Shown here one piece after another: positions 25,301 to 35,400 of a stretch of 64,000 nucleotides of DNA. Below the pieces are notes generated by a model. The model had not been told where the DNA came from. It did no database searches and was given only the letters and a program-made list of their open reading frames with translations. The number at the start of each line of letters is the position of its first letter. The first letter of the stretch is position 1. Both the position numbers and the translations under genes were made by a program. Source of the stretch: Heliocidaris tuberculata (Eukaryota > Echinodermata > Echinoidea > Camarodonta > Echinometridae); contig CM046832.1 in assembly GCA_025618425.1 (NCBI GenBank), forward strand, positions 64,377,279 to 64,441,278. The letters run 5' to 3'.

Positions 25301-28300
25301 TTTTGACGTGACGGGTCACATATTATCCATTAGTTACGCGCCAAATCAATTTCCAGTTGATAAAAAAACATTTTGCGTTGTATACTTCATTCATTTCATA
25401 TTTTATTTGCATTGTATATTATCCCTGAGTTAAGCGCCAAATCAATTTTCGATTCGATATATGTATTTTACAACTTAGTTCTAATTTATTTGTTGTTTCA
25501 TTTGGTCAGTAGATTCTTTGTAATTTATGCGCCAAACCAATTTTATATTCAACATAAACGTTTTTTGTTGAATACTTGATTCATTTGTTGTTTTATTTGG
25601 GTTGTAGATTCTCCATAAATTACGCGCCAAATCAATTTCCATTCCACAAAAAAACAATTTGCGTTGTACACTTCATTCATTTCATATTTTATTTGGGCTG
25701 TATATTATCCCTAAGATAAGCGCCAAATCAATTTTTGATTCTTTAAAAACATTCTCCGTTGTATGACTTCATTCATTTGTTGTTCTATTTGGGTTGCAGA
25801 TTATCCATAAGTTACGCACCAAATCAATTTACAATTCGAGAAAAACATTTTGCGTTGTATCCTTCATTCATTTGTTGTTTCATTAGGGTTGAATATTATC
25901 CGTAAGTTACACCCCAAATCAATTTTCGAATGTTTGTCAGCCCCGGTGCTGCACATAGCAGACGACAAAGCGATATTAAATGCGATCGCGATAATTCCAT
26001 TATCGCGTCTTGGCGTTCGCCGAACGTGCACGCATTAAAAAAACGCACACGCACAGAAAACTGCTCGCGCGGAACTCAACTCCAGTTGAGTTCCGCGCGT
26101 CGATCGTTTACGCTGTCCTTTATTTTCTTCAAACTCCTTAACCGCTAACCTGTAGAATGCCGGGTAAAGTTATTTGGGGTTAATTTTATACATTCTAATG
26201 GTATACAAATTATTTTTTTGGGCCTCAGAGACCCTTTAAAGTTTGAACACCCCAATGATACCTGGAAGCACTCATATAGGCCCATACCTGCACTACTACA
26301 GTGCATATCGAAAAAAAGTACACACTTTGAAAATATCCTCCAAAATTATACGTTCACAATATCGATATGATTTTTTTCTTATACAGTTATGGGTGCGGGT
26401 CGTTCAGCTGGATGACACAATGGGTACTGACAATATTTTACACTAGAGTGAGTACTGGCTACTTTTTTAAAACTCAGAAAAATTGGTCTGCGCAAAAATG
26501 CCTCAGTCTTGAATTTGATCAAAGTGCCCATCAGGCAGTAACTGCATGTTCTCTGTTATTCGCAATCGACCAAGATTTTGAGTCATAGCCTATCAAGAGA
26601 AATAGTTGTGACACATGTACAGCAGTATAAGTGCACGCTCGAAGGTTAATATATGGAGCTCCAATCCGAATGGTATTCGGGGCTCGATAAAATTTGACCT
26701 GTGAATGAGTGCGTGTCCGTATTTCACAACTGTTTCTCTCAAGTAGCTATGTCTTGAGTTTTTCCGCAAGCGTTTTTGCATCATCAAATTCTTCCATCTG
26801 CTATCATATTTTGATTTAACTCCACAAACATGCATGTTTTACATTGTTTTTAAAAATAATAATCATGAAATAACATTGCATTATTTTGGGCTAGACCTAC
26901 ATGTGGTAAATTTTGAATAAACGCTTTACTATTAGATCTATTAGTATTCCTACATGTATTTAATCCCGTAAAAATTACTATTAATATATATATATCTAAG
27001 CGACTGAATGTAGACTAGTCACCAATATTGCCTGATGCACATTCGTCCATGTAGGCTCAGTCGGTGAAGTCCAACACGGAAAACCAGTGAATTTTTACTG
27101 TTTGATATCTACTTAAATACCTTAGTGTCCATAGGTCCTTGCCTATGTGGGACTGTGTCCAACATTCACTGTTGCAGCAGTCAAAAACAGACAACAAAAT
27201 TGCTCTAAGCAAGATTTAATTTTCTTAAATTTGCTAGATTACCTGATTCACGGACTCTTCCACTCTTACTGTGCCACAAATTAGGGGATTCAGAATTGAA
27301 AGTGAAATTTTAAATAATTATTTTCCTCTCCTGTATGTGTATGATCTAGCCTGGAAGGGGTCGGGCTAACTCGGCACTACGGGAAAAGTGAGGCCGAGTT
27401 AGCCCGGAGGGTTTAAATCGATCATGAAATACCAATGTGTAAAGTTTTGTTGTGATTACTAGATAAGAATACGTTTATTAACCATTCTTTTTTATAGAAT
27501 TGTATGAAATACTCAGTTAGATGATAATCTTGCAATTTTCTTGATGTATTATGATGTAAAAGTAACATTTTAGACAGTTTAACCACACGACACAGCTCGC
27601 AATCGCCGGCCGTGCGTAGAGTGCACTGTGTTTGCATGGACTCAGAGCGATGAGTCGGACACACATATTGCAAAACCTCACAGTCGGTAAAAAAATGTTA
27701 TCCATCAAGAAGTTATGGAAGTAATACTAATATAATCGAATGAACGGTTGTTAGTTTCAGTTTATGTTACAGACATTAATATCTACGGAATTTTGCAGTA
27801 ATTCATTCATCAAGTCCGAGTACCAAACCCATGGCCAGTCACTGAGTCAGTGAGTGCAACGCATGCACGGCAATTGCCAATGCGAGCTGTGGATTGTGAT
27901 TAAACTGCCTAAAATGTCACTTTCATGTGATGATATTAGCTCTAGAAAATAGCAAGATGAACTTCAAAATAAGTATTTCATACAATTCTATCAAAAGAAC
28001 GGTTTAAAAACGTATTCTTGGCTAGTATTTAGTAATCAAAATGAAACCTTATGGATTGGTATTTCATGATCGATTCAACCTCTCCGGGCTAACTCGGCCT
28101 CGAATTTCCGGTAGGGCCGACTTCGCCCTAGGCCTAGTGCCGAGTTAGCCCGCATTCGCCTGGAAAAGGGCCTGCTGATACACACAATAGCTATTGAACT
28201 GTTGTAGTCTGAGTACAAGGTTATCTTCAGATAAGCTTGTACATGTATAAGTGGGCAAGGGCCTATGAGTGGTAGGAGTGGTAAACTGGTATGAGTGGAT

Positions 28301-28533
28301 TCACTTATACATGTAGTGGATGAGTGGATTAGTGCAATTGCAATCGTTACAATACAAGTCAGTAACACCAATTCCTACACATGGGACTGATTCCTAATCT
28401 AGACATTAAGAAAGCTATATTTCAGTTGCATTAACACACACACACCTGACAAACACAACCCTACAAAAATATTCAAACTTACCTGTCGTTTATTCATACG
28501 CTTCACTTCATCTAAAAACTCAAATGACACCAT
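19343..28533 (-). CDS. SEC11A: Signal peptidase complex catalytic subunit SEC11 (five exons, complete)
   Basis: Exons on the minus strand are 28533-28483, 22092-21983, 21065-20916, 20184-20007 and 19393-19343 (540 bp, 179 codons plus TGA). This is the same length as human SEC11A as I recall it. All introns fit GT-AG and phases join cleanly. SEC11 is the serine protease of the ER signal peptidase complex and removes N-terminal signal peptides from secretory and membrane proteins. Visible features: a short cytosolic N-terminus with KRMNKRQ; one membrane anchor about residues 20-42 ([17 protein letters not shown]); catalytic Ser56 in [12 protein letters not shown]; His96 in IVHRV; Asp116 and Asp122 in [13 protein letters not shown]; the conserved [11 protein letters not shown] block; and a hydrophobic C-terminus ending LIHRE. 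The start ATG is the only one in frame before the first exon's conserved residues. Intron 1 is 6.4 kb and packed with transposons. SEC11A and SEC11C are vertebrate paralogues, so the A suffix is a convenience. Confidence 0.95.
20463..20659. mobile_element. Palindromic MITE P4 (GGCC-AA-TCACGAAAGAGG type)
   Basis: About 197 bp in SEC11 intron 3. The arms read CACGAAAGAGGTTTATCT, then a CATGGTTTAAACC-type stem, inverted at the other end. The centre holds CCATTGGACATTAGG. It runs directly into the palindrome at 20641-20734, which reuses its right-end sequence. Confidence 0.65.
20641..20870. repeat. 94-bp near-perfect palindrome plus partial copy of the 24230-26239 element end
   Basis: 20641-20734 has arms of about 43 bases with one mismatch and a 7-base loop (ctccgac). 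The core is GGGGCCCGTGTGGAACCCAA and its exact inverse. The following 20735-20870 aligns with 26100-26225, sharing CTCCTTAACCG(T/C)TAACC and TTTTATACATTCTA. A homologous GGAACTCAACTCC hairpin is also at 26066-26099. So this looks like a diverged solo end of the 2-kb TTAA element in SEC11 intron 1. Confidence 0.65.
22830..23215. repeat. Tandem repeat with C/G homopolymers
   Basis: Three to four imperfect units of roughly 60-130 bp. Each has a C10-C17 run followed by GAC(T)TTTTGGAGGGCTGGC and an A-rich stretch. Related phrases occur at 62470-62590. It lies in SEC11 intron 1. The Gly-rich ORFs on either strand are products of the homopolymers. Confidence 0.65.
23728..24233. mobile_element. TTAA-bounded foldback MITE, family D
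   Basis: 506 bp. Termini are TTAAAGGGAAAGTTCACCCC and GGGTGAACTTTTCCTTTAA. The arms of about 180 bp share AAAAAATGCAGAAAAAATAA, AATATTGGCG and GTGACGTCACATGCGAGCAG. No ORF. Its right TTAA (24230-24233) is also the left TTAA of the next element. Confidence 0.8.
24230..26239. mobile_element. 2.0-kb TTAA-bounded non-autonomous element with internal satellite
   Basis: Termini TTAAAGGGTACCTGAGGCC and GGCCTCAGAGACCCTTTAA form inverted repeats, and the similarity continues inward (AAAAAATAATTTGT(G)TATA; AATCAACCCC versus AATTAACCCC). The interior has a 95-bp tandem array (25270-25945), one related unit at about 24440-24560, and a hairpin at 26066-26099. No transposase frame is visible, so it is non-autonomous. 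T2/Kolobok affiliation is inferred from the TTAA and AGGG termini only. Confidence 0.7.
25270..25945 (+). repeat. 95-96-bp satellite array (about seven units)
   Basis: The anchor phrase GCGCCAAATCAATTT (with variants) recurs at 25338, 25434, 25529, 25624, 25720, 25816 and about 25911, a spacing of 95 or 96 bases each time. Units also share ACATTTTGCGTTGTAT, TTCATTCATTTGTTGTTT and TTTGGGTTGTA. There is no spacer diversity, so it is a satellite and not a CRISPR array. It lies inside the 24230-26239 element. Confidence 0.85.
27362..28152. mobile_element. Foldback element with a hairpin at each end
   Basis: About 790 bp with inverted arms near 180 bp. Each terminus is itself a hairpin built from CGGGCTAACTCGGC and GCCGAGTTAGCCCG (27362-27412 and 28087-28152). 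Inner arm phrases TCGATCATGAAATACCAAT and TAGAATTGTATGAAATACT occur inverted on both sides. No ORF and no obvious target duplication. It lies in SEC11 intron 1, near the 5' exon. Confidence 0.65.
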
Positions 28534-28890
28534 TTTTGGATCTAGATCACGCTAACATACGTCGTTCACTAATTTTTTATGGACGTACCGCACATTTGTG
28601 TCCAATTTGAGGATATAACCGAGTCGCGAAGATAATGATTAGTAGTTTTTGGTTTCCTAAGGTTGGTTCATGTTATTCTTGAGACAGTTTATCAGTCGAT
28701 CATTATATCATTTATTTATGTTTGTCATTTCTAATATTATTTCTGACATTTTTGCTTTTATGCATGTTGCTGCGACAAATTTCAGGTCGATTATGTTCAG
28801 CGATTGATGTCTATCCGTGCTTCAGCCGTGTTGTAATGTGATTGGGCCAAACTTTTAGAAGGCGGGCATCTTTAAAATTCACGTGATTCT
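28534..28890 (-). promoter_or_regulatory. Candidate SEC11 promoter and 5' UTR
   Basis: The 350 bases upstream of the SEC11 start codon. On the minus strand there is a CCAAT box (ATTGG on plus at 28841-28845), a palindromic CACGTG at 28880-28885 and a GCCCGCC-like E2F/GC element at 28860-28867. No TATA box at a convincing place. The transcription start is not known. Confidence 0.3.
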
Positions 28891-29443
28891 TGTCTATTCC
28901 ATTGATGAACAGCAACATATACTAGCAGCAGATGAGCAGCAACACGGGCAGCAACAACGACAACAAAACGACTAATGTTGAACAATACATATCAAAGTGG
29001 CTGAAGGATTTAGAAATAGCCATGCTCCTCTCTGAAACACGATTTAACCAAACTGCCCGATTATAGATATCATAGAAAGACGCTCCTGAAACTAATAATT
29101 GTACGAATCCTGAAGAAAATTTCTAGGAATTTTGTAATGATCATATACTAAAGCACAAAATGTTATTAACTACAAATTATCCTCTATCAGAGTCTATGGG
29201 TGATCAAGAAGAGGGCCTACAAAGTTTAGTTCCAACTTTTTTTTTTAATTGCAGGTACAGGATAACAGTTATACTTAGAGGCCTTTTGTTCCAAATATTG
29301 ATAGGCTAAAACAAAAGAGTGCTATATGTGTTTTTTTTTTCTTCAATTCTATTCAATCTTTAATTTTTATTTTTTTTAAAGAAACAAACTCCCACACGTA
29401 TTAATATGCCAAACATCATTTATTTGATGTACGATAAAAGGGC

Positions 29444-30011
29444 ATGGTATAAGACAAACTAATGGAGCATGGCTGCTACTCGGAGTTTCACGCCTTAGGC
29501 GATCATCAGGCAAGTGATAGCTTCTTTATAATTACATGATTACTCTACTATACATGTGTACAATGATACGTTCAAAATAAAGCATTAACTACATTACTCA
29601 TGGGTAAATGGGGCTATTGTAGATGCACAAGGTTTGGGGTTCACAAAAAACACGATAAAAACTACTTTCGAAAAATAAACTCAACACAATTTCAATAGCC
29701 CTGTCTATCACCTTTAGAAATGTGCGAACATTACAATGGCGTATTACGTAATCCGAACAAGATTTCTATGGGCAGTACAATAGGCCTTTGAAATTGCCCT
29801 TGAGTTTATTTTTCGAAAGTAGTTTTTATGTTGGGGGAACACAAAACAAAGATAAAGTCATGTAAGTTAAAGCCTGTGGAAGGAGGGGGTTTAGGTACAC
29901 ATTACACAATAGTCTCCTCCAATGTAATTTGAAAGAAGCTGTCACTTGCCTGATGATCGCCTAAGGCGTGAAACTCCGAGTAGCAGCCATGCTCCATTAG
30001 TTTGTCTTATA

Positions 30012-30015
<4 letters not shown>
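29444..30015. mobile_element. Nested foldback element with CTGATGA/GAAAC motif in arms
   Basis: Outer arms of about 82 bp (29444-29525, 29934-30015) match with about one mismatch and include ATGGTATAAGACAAACTAAT and GGAGTTTCACGCCTTAGGCG. A second pair of arms lies inside (29652-29697 and 29786-29832; ACTACTTTCGAAAAATAAAC). Followed by (AT)n at 30014-30045. On one strand each outer arm reads CTGATGA, a CGCC-TAA-GGCG hairpin, then GAAAC. Confidence 0.7.
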
Positions 30016-30045
<30 letters not shown>

Positions 30046-30050
<5 letters not shown>

Positions 30051-30230
30051 TGTATATCGCAAAAAAAATAAAAAATAAAAAATAAAAATGAAGACATTCC
30101 GTAAACAAGTTAAAAGTACGAATTTTCGCCCTTAGGGTTTTATCGAGTATAATTTATTTGAAACTTAATAATTTTATCCAAAACAAAGATGCGTCAAATA
30201 TCCACATACGCATATAGTAGACCAGCCAAG

Positions 30231-30269
<39 letters not shown>

Positions 30270-31868
30270 GGACGGCATTTTTGGGTAATGCTTGGCATCC
30301 ATGCTTAAACTCTTGTAAAAATAATGAGGAGTAAGGTAGGGGCGGATGCCAAGCGCATTTTTGCCTAAAAATGCCATTTTTGGCTCAAAATTTGAAAGTA
30401 TGTCAAAAATCACGATTTTTTTTTTTACCTAATATCATGTAACACGTGATAAAGACTTTTCAAGTGATGTCAGTTTCATTTCAAGTTTGAAGTTATAAAC
30501 CCAATTAATATACATTTGAAAGTTGGATATTACACACACATGTATGGCGCAATGAAACATAAAACTGTGATTTACTCAAAATAATAGGTTGTGAAAACTA
30601 CTGATGTTTCAAAGCTTTTTCACACAAAGAAAAGAAATTATCCGATAAGATGATAGATAACTCATTTTATGTTATCCCAAATGGAATGATGTATTTTTAC
30701 TTGATGCGCATTTTGAATGAAAAACACTATTTAAATGTATAGACTTCTCGAGTGTACATATAAGGCAATAATTATCCCATGTATTATCAGTATAGTCCAT
30801 GGGCCACAAACTGAAATGTCCCCACCCCCTTAAAAAGAATCTTGAATTAAGTTTTTCTGTTAGATGGGACCATTAACTATCAAAATATGCTTCTTTGCCC
30901 TAAATTAAGAGGTGGGCGTGGCCACAAGGGCTATTACCATGGCAACGGATCAAGAACAGTAGAATTTCAGAAAATGTCATGTATTCATGATTTAGAAAGT
31001 ACAAAAACTTATTGTAACATTAAAAATGATGTAACAATAAAAATGATGTATCCAAAGTTTCTCAATTGATTAAAACCCAAATGAGAGTCATAAAAAGTGT
31101 CCATCATGTTTGAAAATGGCTCTTTCCATGGAAACAGTAAGAAAAAACTGATATTTGAGCAAAAAATCCCTTGATGCTACCGAAAAAAGAAGTAAATATT
31201 AATATTGTAGATGATTATCTTCTCTTTTCCAGGACACGCAGTTATCATAATTTGTAAAGGGGTGATGGATGTGACCACTACATGTGAACATGATGACAAG
31301 ACCTGTTACTTGATTCATTCAAAATTTTATTCATCTATTTATTTACTCATTTATTATTTATTTGAACTTATTCATACAAGGATATAAAACTGTTTTGCAT
31401 CATGGTCCTGATGTAAAAGGAATAAACAATAAGGTATAGCATAAAATGATAACAATTTTTAAAAGAAAATACATAATATAGGCACATAATTTAAAAAAAA
31501 AAAACTTAACAAGTAAAAGCAACAATAATAAATTTCAAAAATAACCAACTGAGTATATTATGTAATGCAAAGCCTAATGTGGAATGTGGATAACATCCAT
31601 GTACTAATGAGACTACGAGATAAAAAACAAACAAACAAACAAAAACAAAAACAAAAACAAAAACAAAAACAAAAACAAACAAACAAAAACATGACCAGTA
31701 TTAAAAAATATCCCATACATCATGTCCATAGTTCTTTGTTTTTTGTGGATTGTCATCTAAAAGAAGAGCCTTAAAAAGCCAAAGTACTTTTGAAATTTAT
31801 CTTTGAAAGTCACACAAAGATTATATACATACATATGTCATCAAAGGCGTTCATTAAGGTTAGCTGGC
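30046..31868. other. AT-rich non-coding stretch with microsatellites
   Basis: No gene seen. Contains a T26 run at about 30236-30264, an inverted pair CTTGGCATCC/GGATGCCAAG at 30291 and 30337, and a (CAAAAA)n/(CAAA)n microsatellite at 31621-31690. The rest appears unique. Confidence 0.55.
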
Positions 31869-31869
31869 A

Positions 31870-32960
31870 ACTAAACCTGGGCCGCAGAACCGGGGGGGGG
31901 GGGGGGGCTGCAGCCCCCTGCCCACTTTTTTGAGTAGACACGTTTATAAAATCTCGGCAAAAAGGTTAGAAAATTTTCACTGATGAGTGAAATCAGATCA
32001 ACCCCACCCCCGCGGCCCCTGCTATATGTAATCAAGAAAATTGAATTTAGTTTTGATGTATAGAGTGTAGCGTACTTAAAATCATGAGTTGGCAACTAAT
32101 CAATATTGGTCACAGACCAGGGCGGCAAAGCGTCTAGTGTTGAGGGGGGGGGGGGGGGGGGCGGGGGATAAGGTAGGCACCAGCAGAAAAAAAAAAGAAC
32201 TTCTGTGGTAAAGGGAGCACGCACAAGGGGGCATTAATAGAAAAGGCACTTTCTAGGGAAAAGGGGAACGCATAAATAGAAACGTTAAAGTGAATACATA
32301 AGTTTTAGACTTTATATACCCCTACATTTTGAATCCATTTTCAGGAATCCTATTTGTTTCTCTCTTTACATGACAGTGTGCAGTTGAGTGTGAGGGTCTG
32401 TGATGGTTTGTATATTCATTTTCCGAGCGAGCAACTCAGCAATATATAGCTGGCTGTGATATCCAGTGGTGGATTCCTGGAGCGGGGGGGGGGGGGGGGG
32501 GGGGGGCCTTTTGGCGGAGCTTTTTTTGAATTATCCTTGATAGATATCTAGGACTTCGACCCCTATTTTGGTGGCAGAGGCCTTTTCTTTTTCTTCTTTT
32601 TCTTTTTTCCTTTTTTTTGGTTTGTTTTGCTAATCACTCTTTCACATCGAGACTTCGGATCCCCTTTTGAAAAATCCTGGATCCGCCGGTGACATCGGAT
32701 TCTTATGAAGAGGAAAAAGTAATCCTGGTGGGGTGAAAATTACAATCTCATCATGAAAGACTGGATAGACCCAGGGGCGTTGCTAGGCCTTTCTGAGTGG
32801 GGGGGGGGGGGGGGTGTTGAGACCACTAATTTACCGACGAGCCTGAGTTACCGATAAAACTTTTTTTGTGAACGACGATTACTTTTTTTTGGGGGGGGGG
32901 GCAGGTGTAGAAGCTAGTAATAGAATTTTTTTCTCTCAACCTGTGTCAACCGTGAGTCTA
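31870..32960. repeat. Cluster of repeats with long G runs
   Basis: Four or more separate repeat pieces, each with a G homopolymer: G15 near 31893, G20 near 32142, G23 near 32484, G14 near 32800 and G11 near 32889. Shared phrases include TGGATCCGCC, GGCGTTGCTAGG and A-rich tails. No coding signal. Such pieces occur again near 43360, 55505 and 62020-62680. Confidence 0.6.
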
Positions 32961-33029
32961 TCTTCATTTAACAAATCTAATTCGAAGAATTTTTTTTCTT
33001 GCCGATTTCTAATTAAAAGCAACGCTTAT

Positions 33030-33783
33030 TCCATTTCGGAGAGCGAGCGTTACGAGCGAGCAAAATTTTTATGCTTATCATTTTATATTGAACATGTTGA
33101 ATAGCATCTTCCCGCCTACCATCACTTATTAATCATATTCGCGAGCGAGCGCTCTTTTAGTGTTCTATTTTGATAACAATTGGCAGCAAAAAAGGAGTGT
33201 TGTGGCTGCTGGGCGGGGCAGGCTCGATAGTATTTAAGGGAATGTTAATTTTTGACTGGGCGAGTGAGCATAGAGAGCGAGCGAAAAAAATTGACACTTC
33301 TCTTTTGATAATAATTTATAGCATAAACGGGATCTTCTTGCTCCGAAGCGGGGTGGGCACAATCGTATTCAGTAAGGGAATGTTAGTTTTATTTTGGTGA
33401 GTGAGCGTAGCGAGCGAGCTAGAAAAAAAATCTTGTTTATATTGATTGGTAGCATAAACGGGATCTTCTTCCTTCGAAGCGGGGCTGGCACAATCGTATT
33501 TAAGGGAATGTAAATTTTATTTAAACTGCTTTTATTATAGTAATTGGCAGCATAAACGCTACGAAGCGGGGTGGGCACAATCGTATATATAAGGGAATGT
33601 TAATTTCATTTTTGCGAGCGAGCGTAGCGAGGGATGAAAATAATAAGCACTTCTCTTTTGATAATAATTGATAGGAAAAATGGGTATTCTTGATCCGGGG
33701 CGGGGCGGGCACAGCTGTTCAATTTATTAATTTCTTTTTGGCGAGTGAGGGAAGAAAAGAATAACACTTCTCTTTTGATAATA
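33030..33783 (+). repeat. GCGAGCGAGC satellite, left block
   Basis: Diverged tandem units of about 100-150 bp. Each carries GGCAGCATAAACGGG(ATCTTCTT), a GAAGCGGGG(T/C)GGGCACA phrase, AAGGGAATGTTAATTT and GCGAGCGAGCGTAGCGAG. Landmarks GCATAAACG lie near 33184, 33320, 33450, 33547 and 33671. A LINE with its target duplication splits the array, which resumes at 35048. Confidence 0.75.
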
Positions 33784-35047
33784 ATAATAATAAAAAATAA
33801 TAATATACAATATTTATATAGCGCATATCACAATATGTCCCTATGCGCTGTAAGAAAGATGAAAAAGGAAAAGTGGAAAGAGAAGCTTGAGATGAGTGAG
33901 GTATGCTCAACATACATGTACTTCATCAGTTCATCGAGTTACCAGTTAACTGGAAGTTATTTCTAAATTTTAAGACGTGCCTTAAAGTCGTCAACGGTAT
34001 CACAATTTTTGATATTTTCTGCCGGACACCTACCCCCTGGACAACCACCCCCCGCCGGATAACCACCCCTAGGATAACCACCCTCTAGGACAACTACCCC
34101 CTAGGACAACTACCCCCTAGGGCAACCACCCCCTATGACTACTACCCCCCGGGACAATTACCCTCTAGGATGATTACCCCCCGACTAACTACCCCTAGGG
34201 CAACCACCCTCTAGGACAACTACCCCCCGGACAACTACCCCCCAGACAACTACCCCCTAGGACAAACACCCTCTAGGACAACTACCCCCGGACAACTACC
34301 CCCCAGACAACTACCCCTAGGACAAACACCCTCTAGGACAACTACCCCCGGATAACTACCCCCGGACACGTGTCCTAGGAGGTAGTTGTCTGGGGGTAGT
34401 TGTCCGGGGGGTAGTTGTCCTAGAGGGTGGTTGTCCTAGGGGGTAGTTGTCTGGGGGGGTAGTTGTCCCGGGGGTAGTTGTCCTAGAGGGTGGTTGCCCT
34501 AGGGGGTAGTTAGTCGGGGGGAAATCATCCTAGAGGGTAATTGTCCCGGGGGGTAGTCGTCCTAGAGGGTGATTGCCCTAGGGGGTAGTTGTCCTAGGGG
34601 GTAGTTGTCCTAGAGGGTGGTTATCCTAGGGGTGGTTATCCGGGGGGGGGGGGGTTGTCCAGGGGGTAGGTGTTCTAAAACCTTTCTGGCAATTTGTTCC
34701 AAAGTTCTGCTGATGCAACCTGAAAAGAGCATGACCCATAAAATTTTGTATTTATTTGTGGAATTGTGAGAAGGGACTTTTGGGAAGATCTGAGGTTTCT
34801 GTTTGGTATGTATTGGATAAGTAATTCAGTCAAATATGTAGGAGCCAATCCTTTGAGGCACTTAAAGGTTAAGACAAGGATCTTAAACTCGATTCTAGCA
34901 CGAACAGGTAACCAGTGTAGTTTCTTCAAAATAAGAGCGATAGATTCACTCGAATGGGACCTCGTAACAAGCCGTGCAGCAGAATTTTGGATTCTTTGGA
35001 TTCGGTTCAGTTTAGTTTCAAATAGCTTGTAGAGAAGAGCATTACAA
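33784..35047 (-). mobile_element. CR1/L2-like LINE, 5'-truncated, inserted in the satellite
   Basis: The minus strand encodes the end of ORF2: NRIQRIQNSAARLVT, then LHWLPVRARIEFKILVL, CLKGLAPTYL, ELWNKLPE, and after an insertion, NIKNCDTVDDFKARLKI and a stop. A 3' UTR follows, with gcgctatataaatattg and an (ATT)n tail at 33784-33815. Exact 13-bp direct repeats TTTTGATAATAAT flank it (33771-33783 and 35048-35060), which fits target-primed reverse transcription. The ORF is interrupted by the palindromic minisatellite at 34024-34682. Confidence 0.85.
34024..34682. mobile_element. Palindromic minisatellite element inserted in a LINE
   Basis: About 659 bp. The left half is a C-rich minisatellite of 15-17-bp units like CTAGGACAACTACCCC. 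The right half is the same on the other strand (GGGGTAGTTGTCCTAG). The centre is near 34375 (GGACACGTGTCC). Ends are GGACACCTACCCCCTGG and CCAGGGGGTAGGTGTTCT. 8-bp flanks TTTCTGCC (34016-34023) and TTTCTGGC (34683-34690) look like a target duplication with one change. Removing the insert restores the LINE frame ...NKLPENIKNCD.... Encodes nothing. Confidence 0.8.
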
Positions 35048-35400
35048 TTTTGATAATAATTTGTAGCATAAACGGGGTCTTCTTGCTGCGGGGCGGGGCG
35101 GACGCAAACAAATTGAAGGAGAAATGTATTTCATTTTGGAGAGCAAGGGTAAAATTAGGCTTTTAATTCATATTGAAAAGCATCTGCATATATATACTAC
35201 GCCTTTTATTAATCACTGATATAAATTATCACACAAGCATTATTTCATACTGGCGAGCGAGCGAAATTTTAGGTATGTCATTTCATATTGAAAAATATCT
35301 GCCTGCCTACCACACCTTTTGAAATTTCTCGAACATTTTATTTAATGGGTCTACTGGCGAGCAAGCGAAGCGAGCGAGCTCAAAACTTAGAAAACTTAGA
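35048..35400 (+). repeat. GCGAGCGAGC satellite, right block
   Basis: Resumes after the LINE with TTTGTAGCATAAACGGGGTC and GCGGGGCGGGGCGGACGC. Further units carry GCGAGCGAGCG at 35252 and GCGAGCAAGCGAAGCGAGCG at 35357. More diverged than the left block. Confidence 0.7.

Noticed and set aside
25270..25945. CRISPR-like array
   Set aside because: The whole 95-bp unit repeats, with no variable spacers, in an animal genome.
29934..30015. Complete hammerhead ribozyme
   Set aside because: The CTGATGA and GAAAC core is present, but there is a U-U mismatch at the stem II base and no downstream strand pairs as stem I after a GUH site.
34024..34682. CRISPR or bacterial-type repeat array
   Set aside because: The 15-17-bp minisatellite reverses orientation at the centre and has no spacers.
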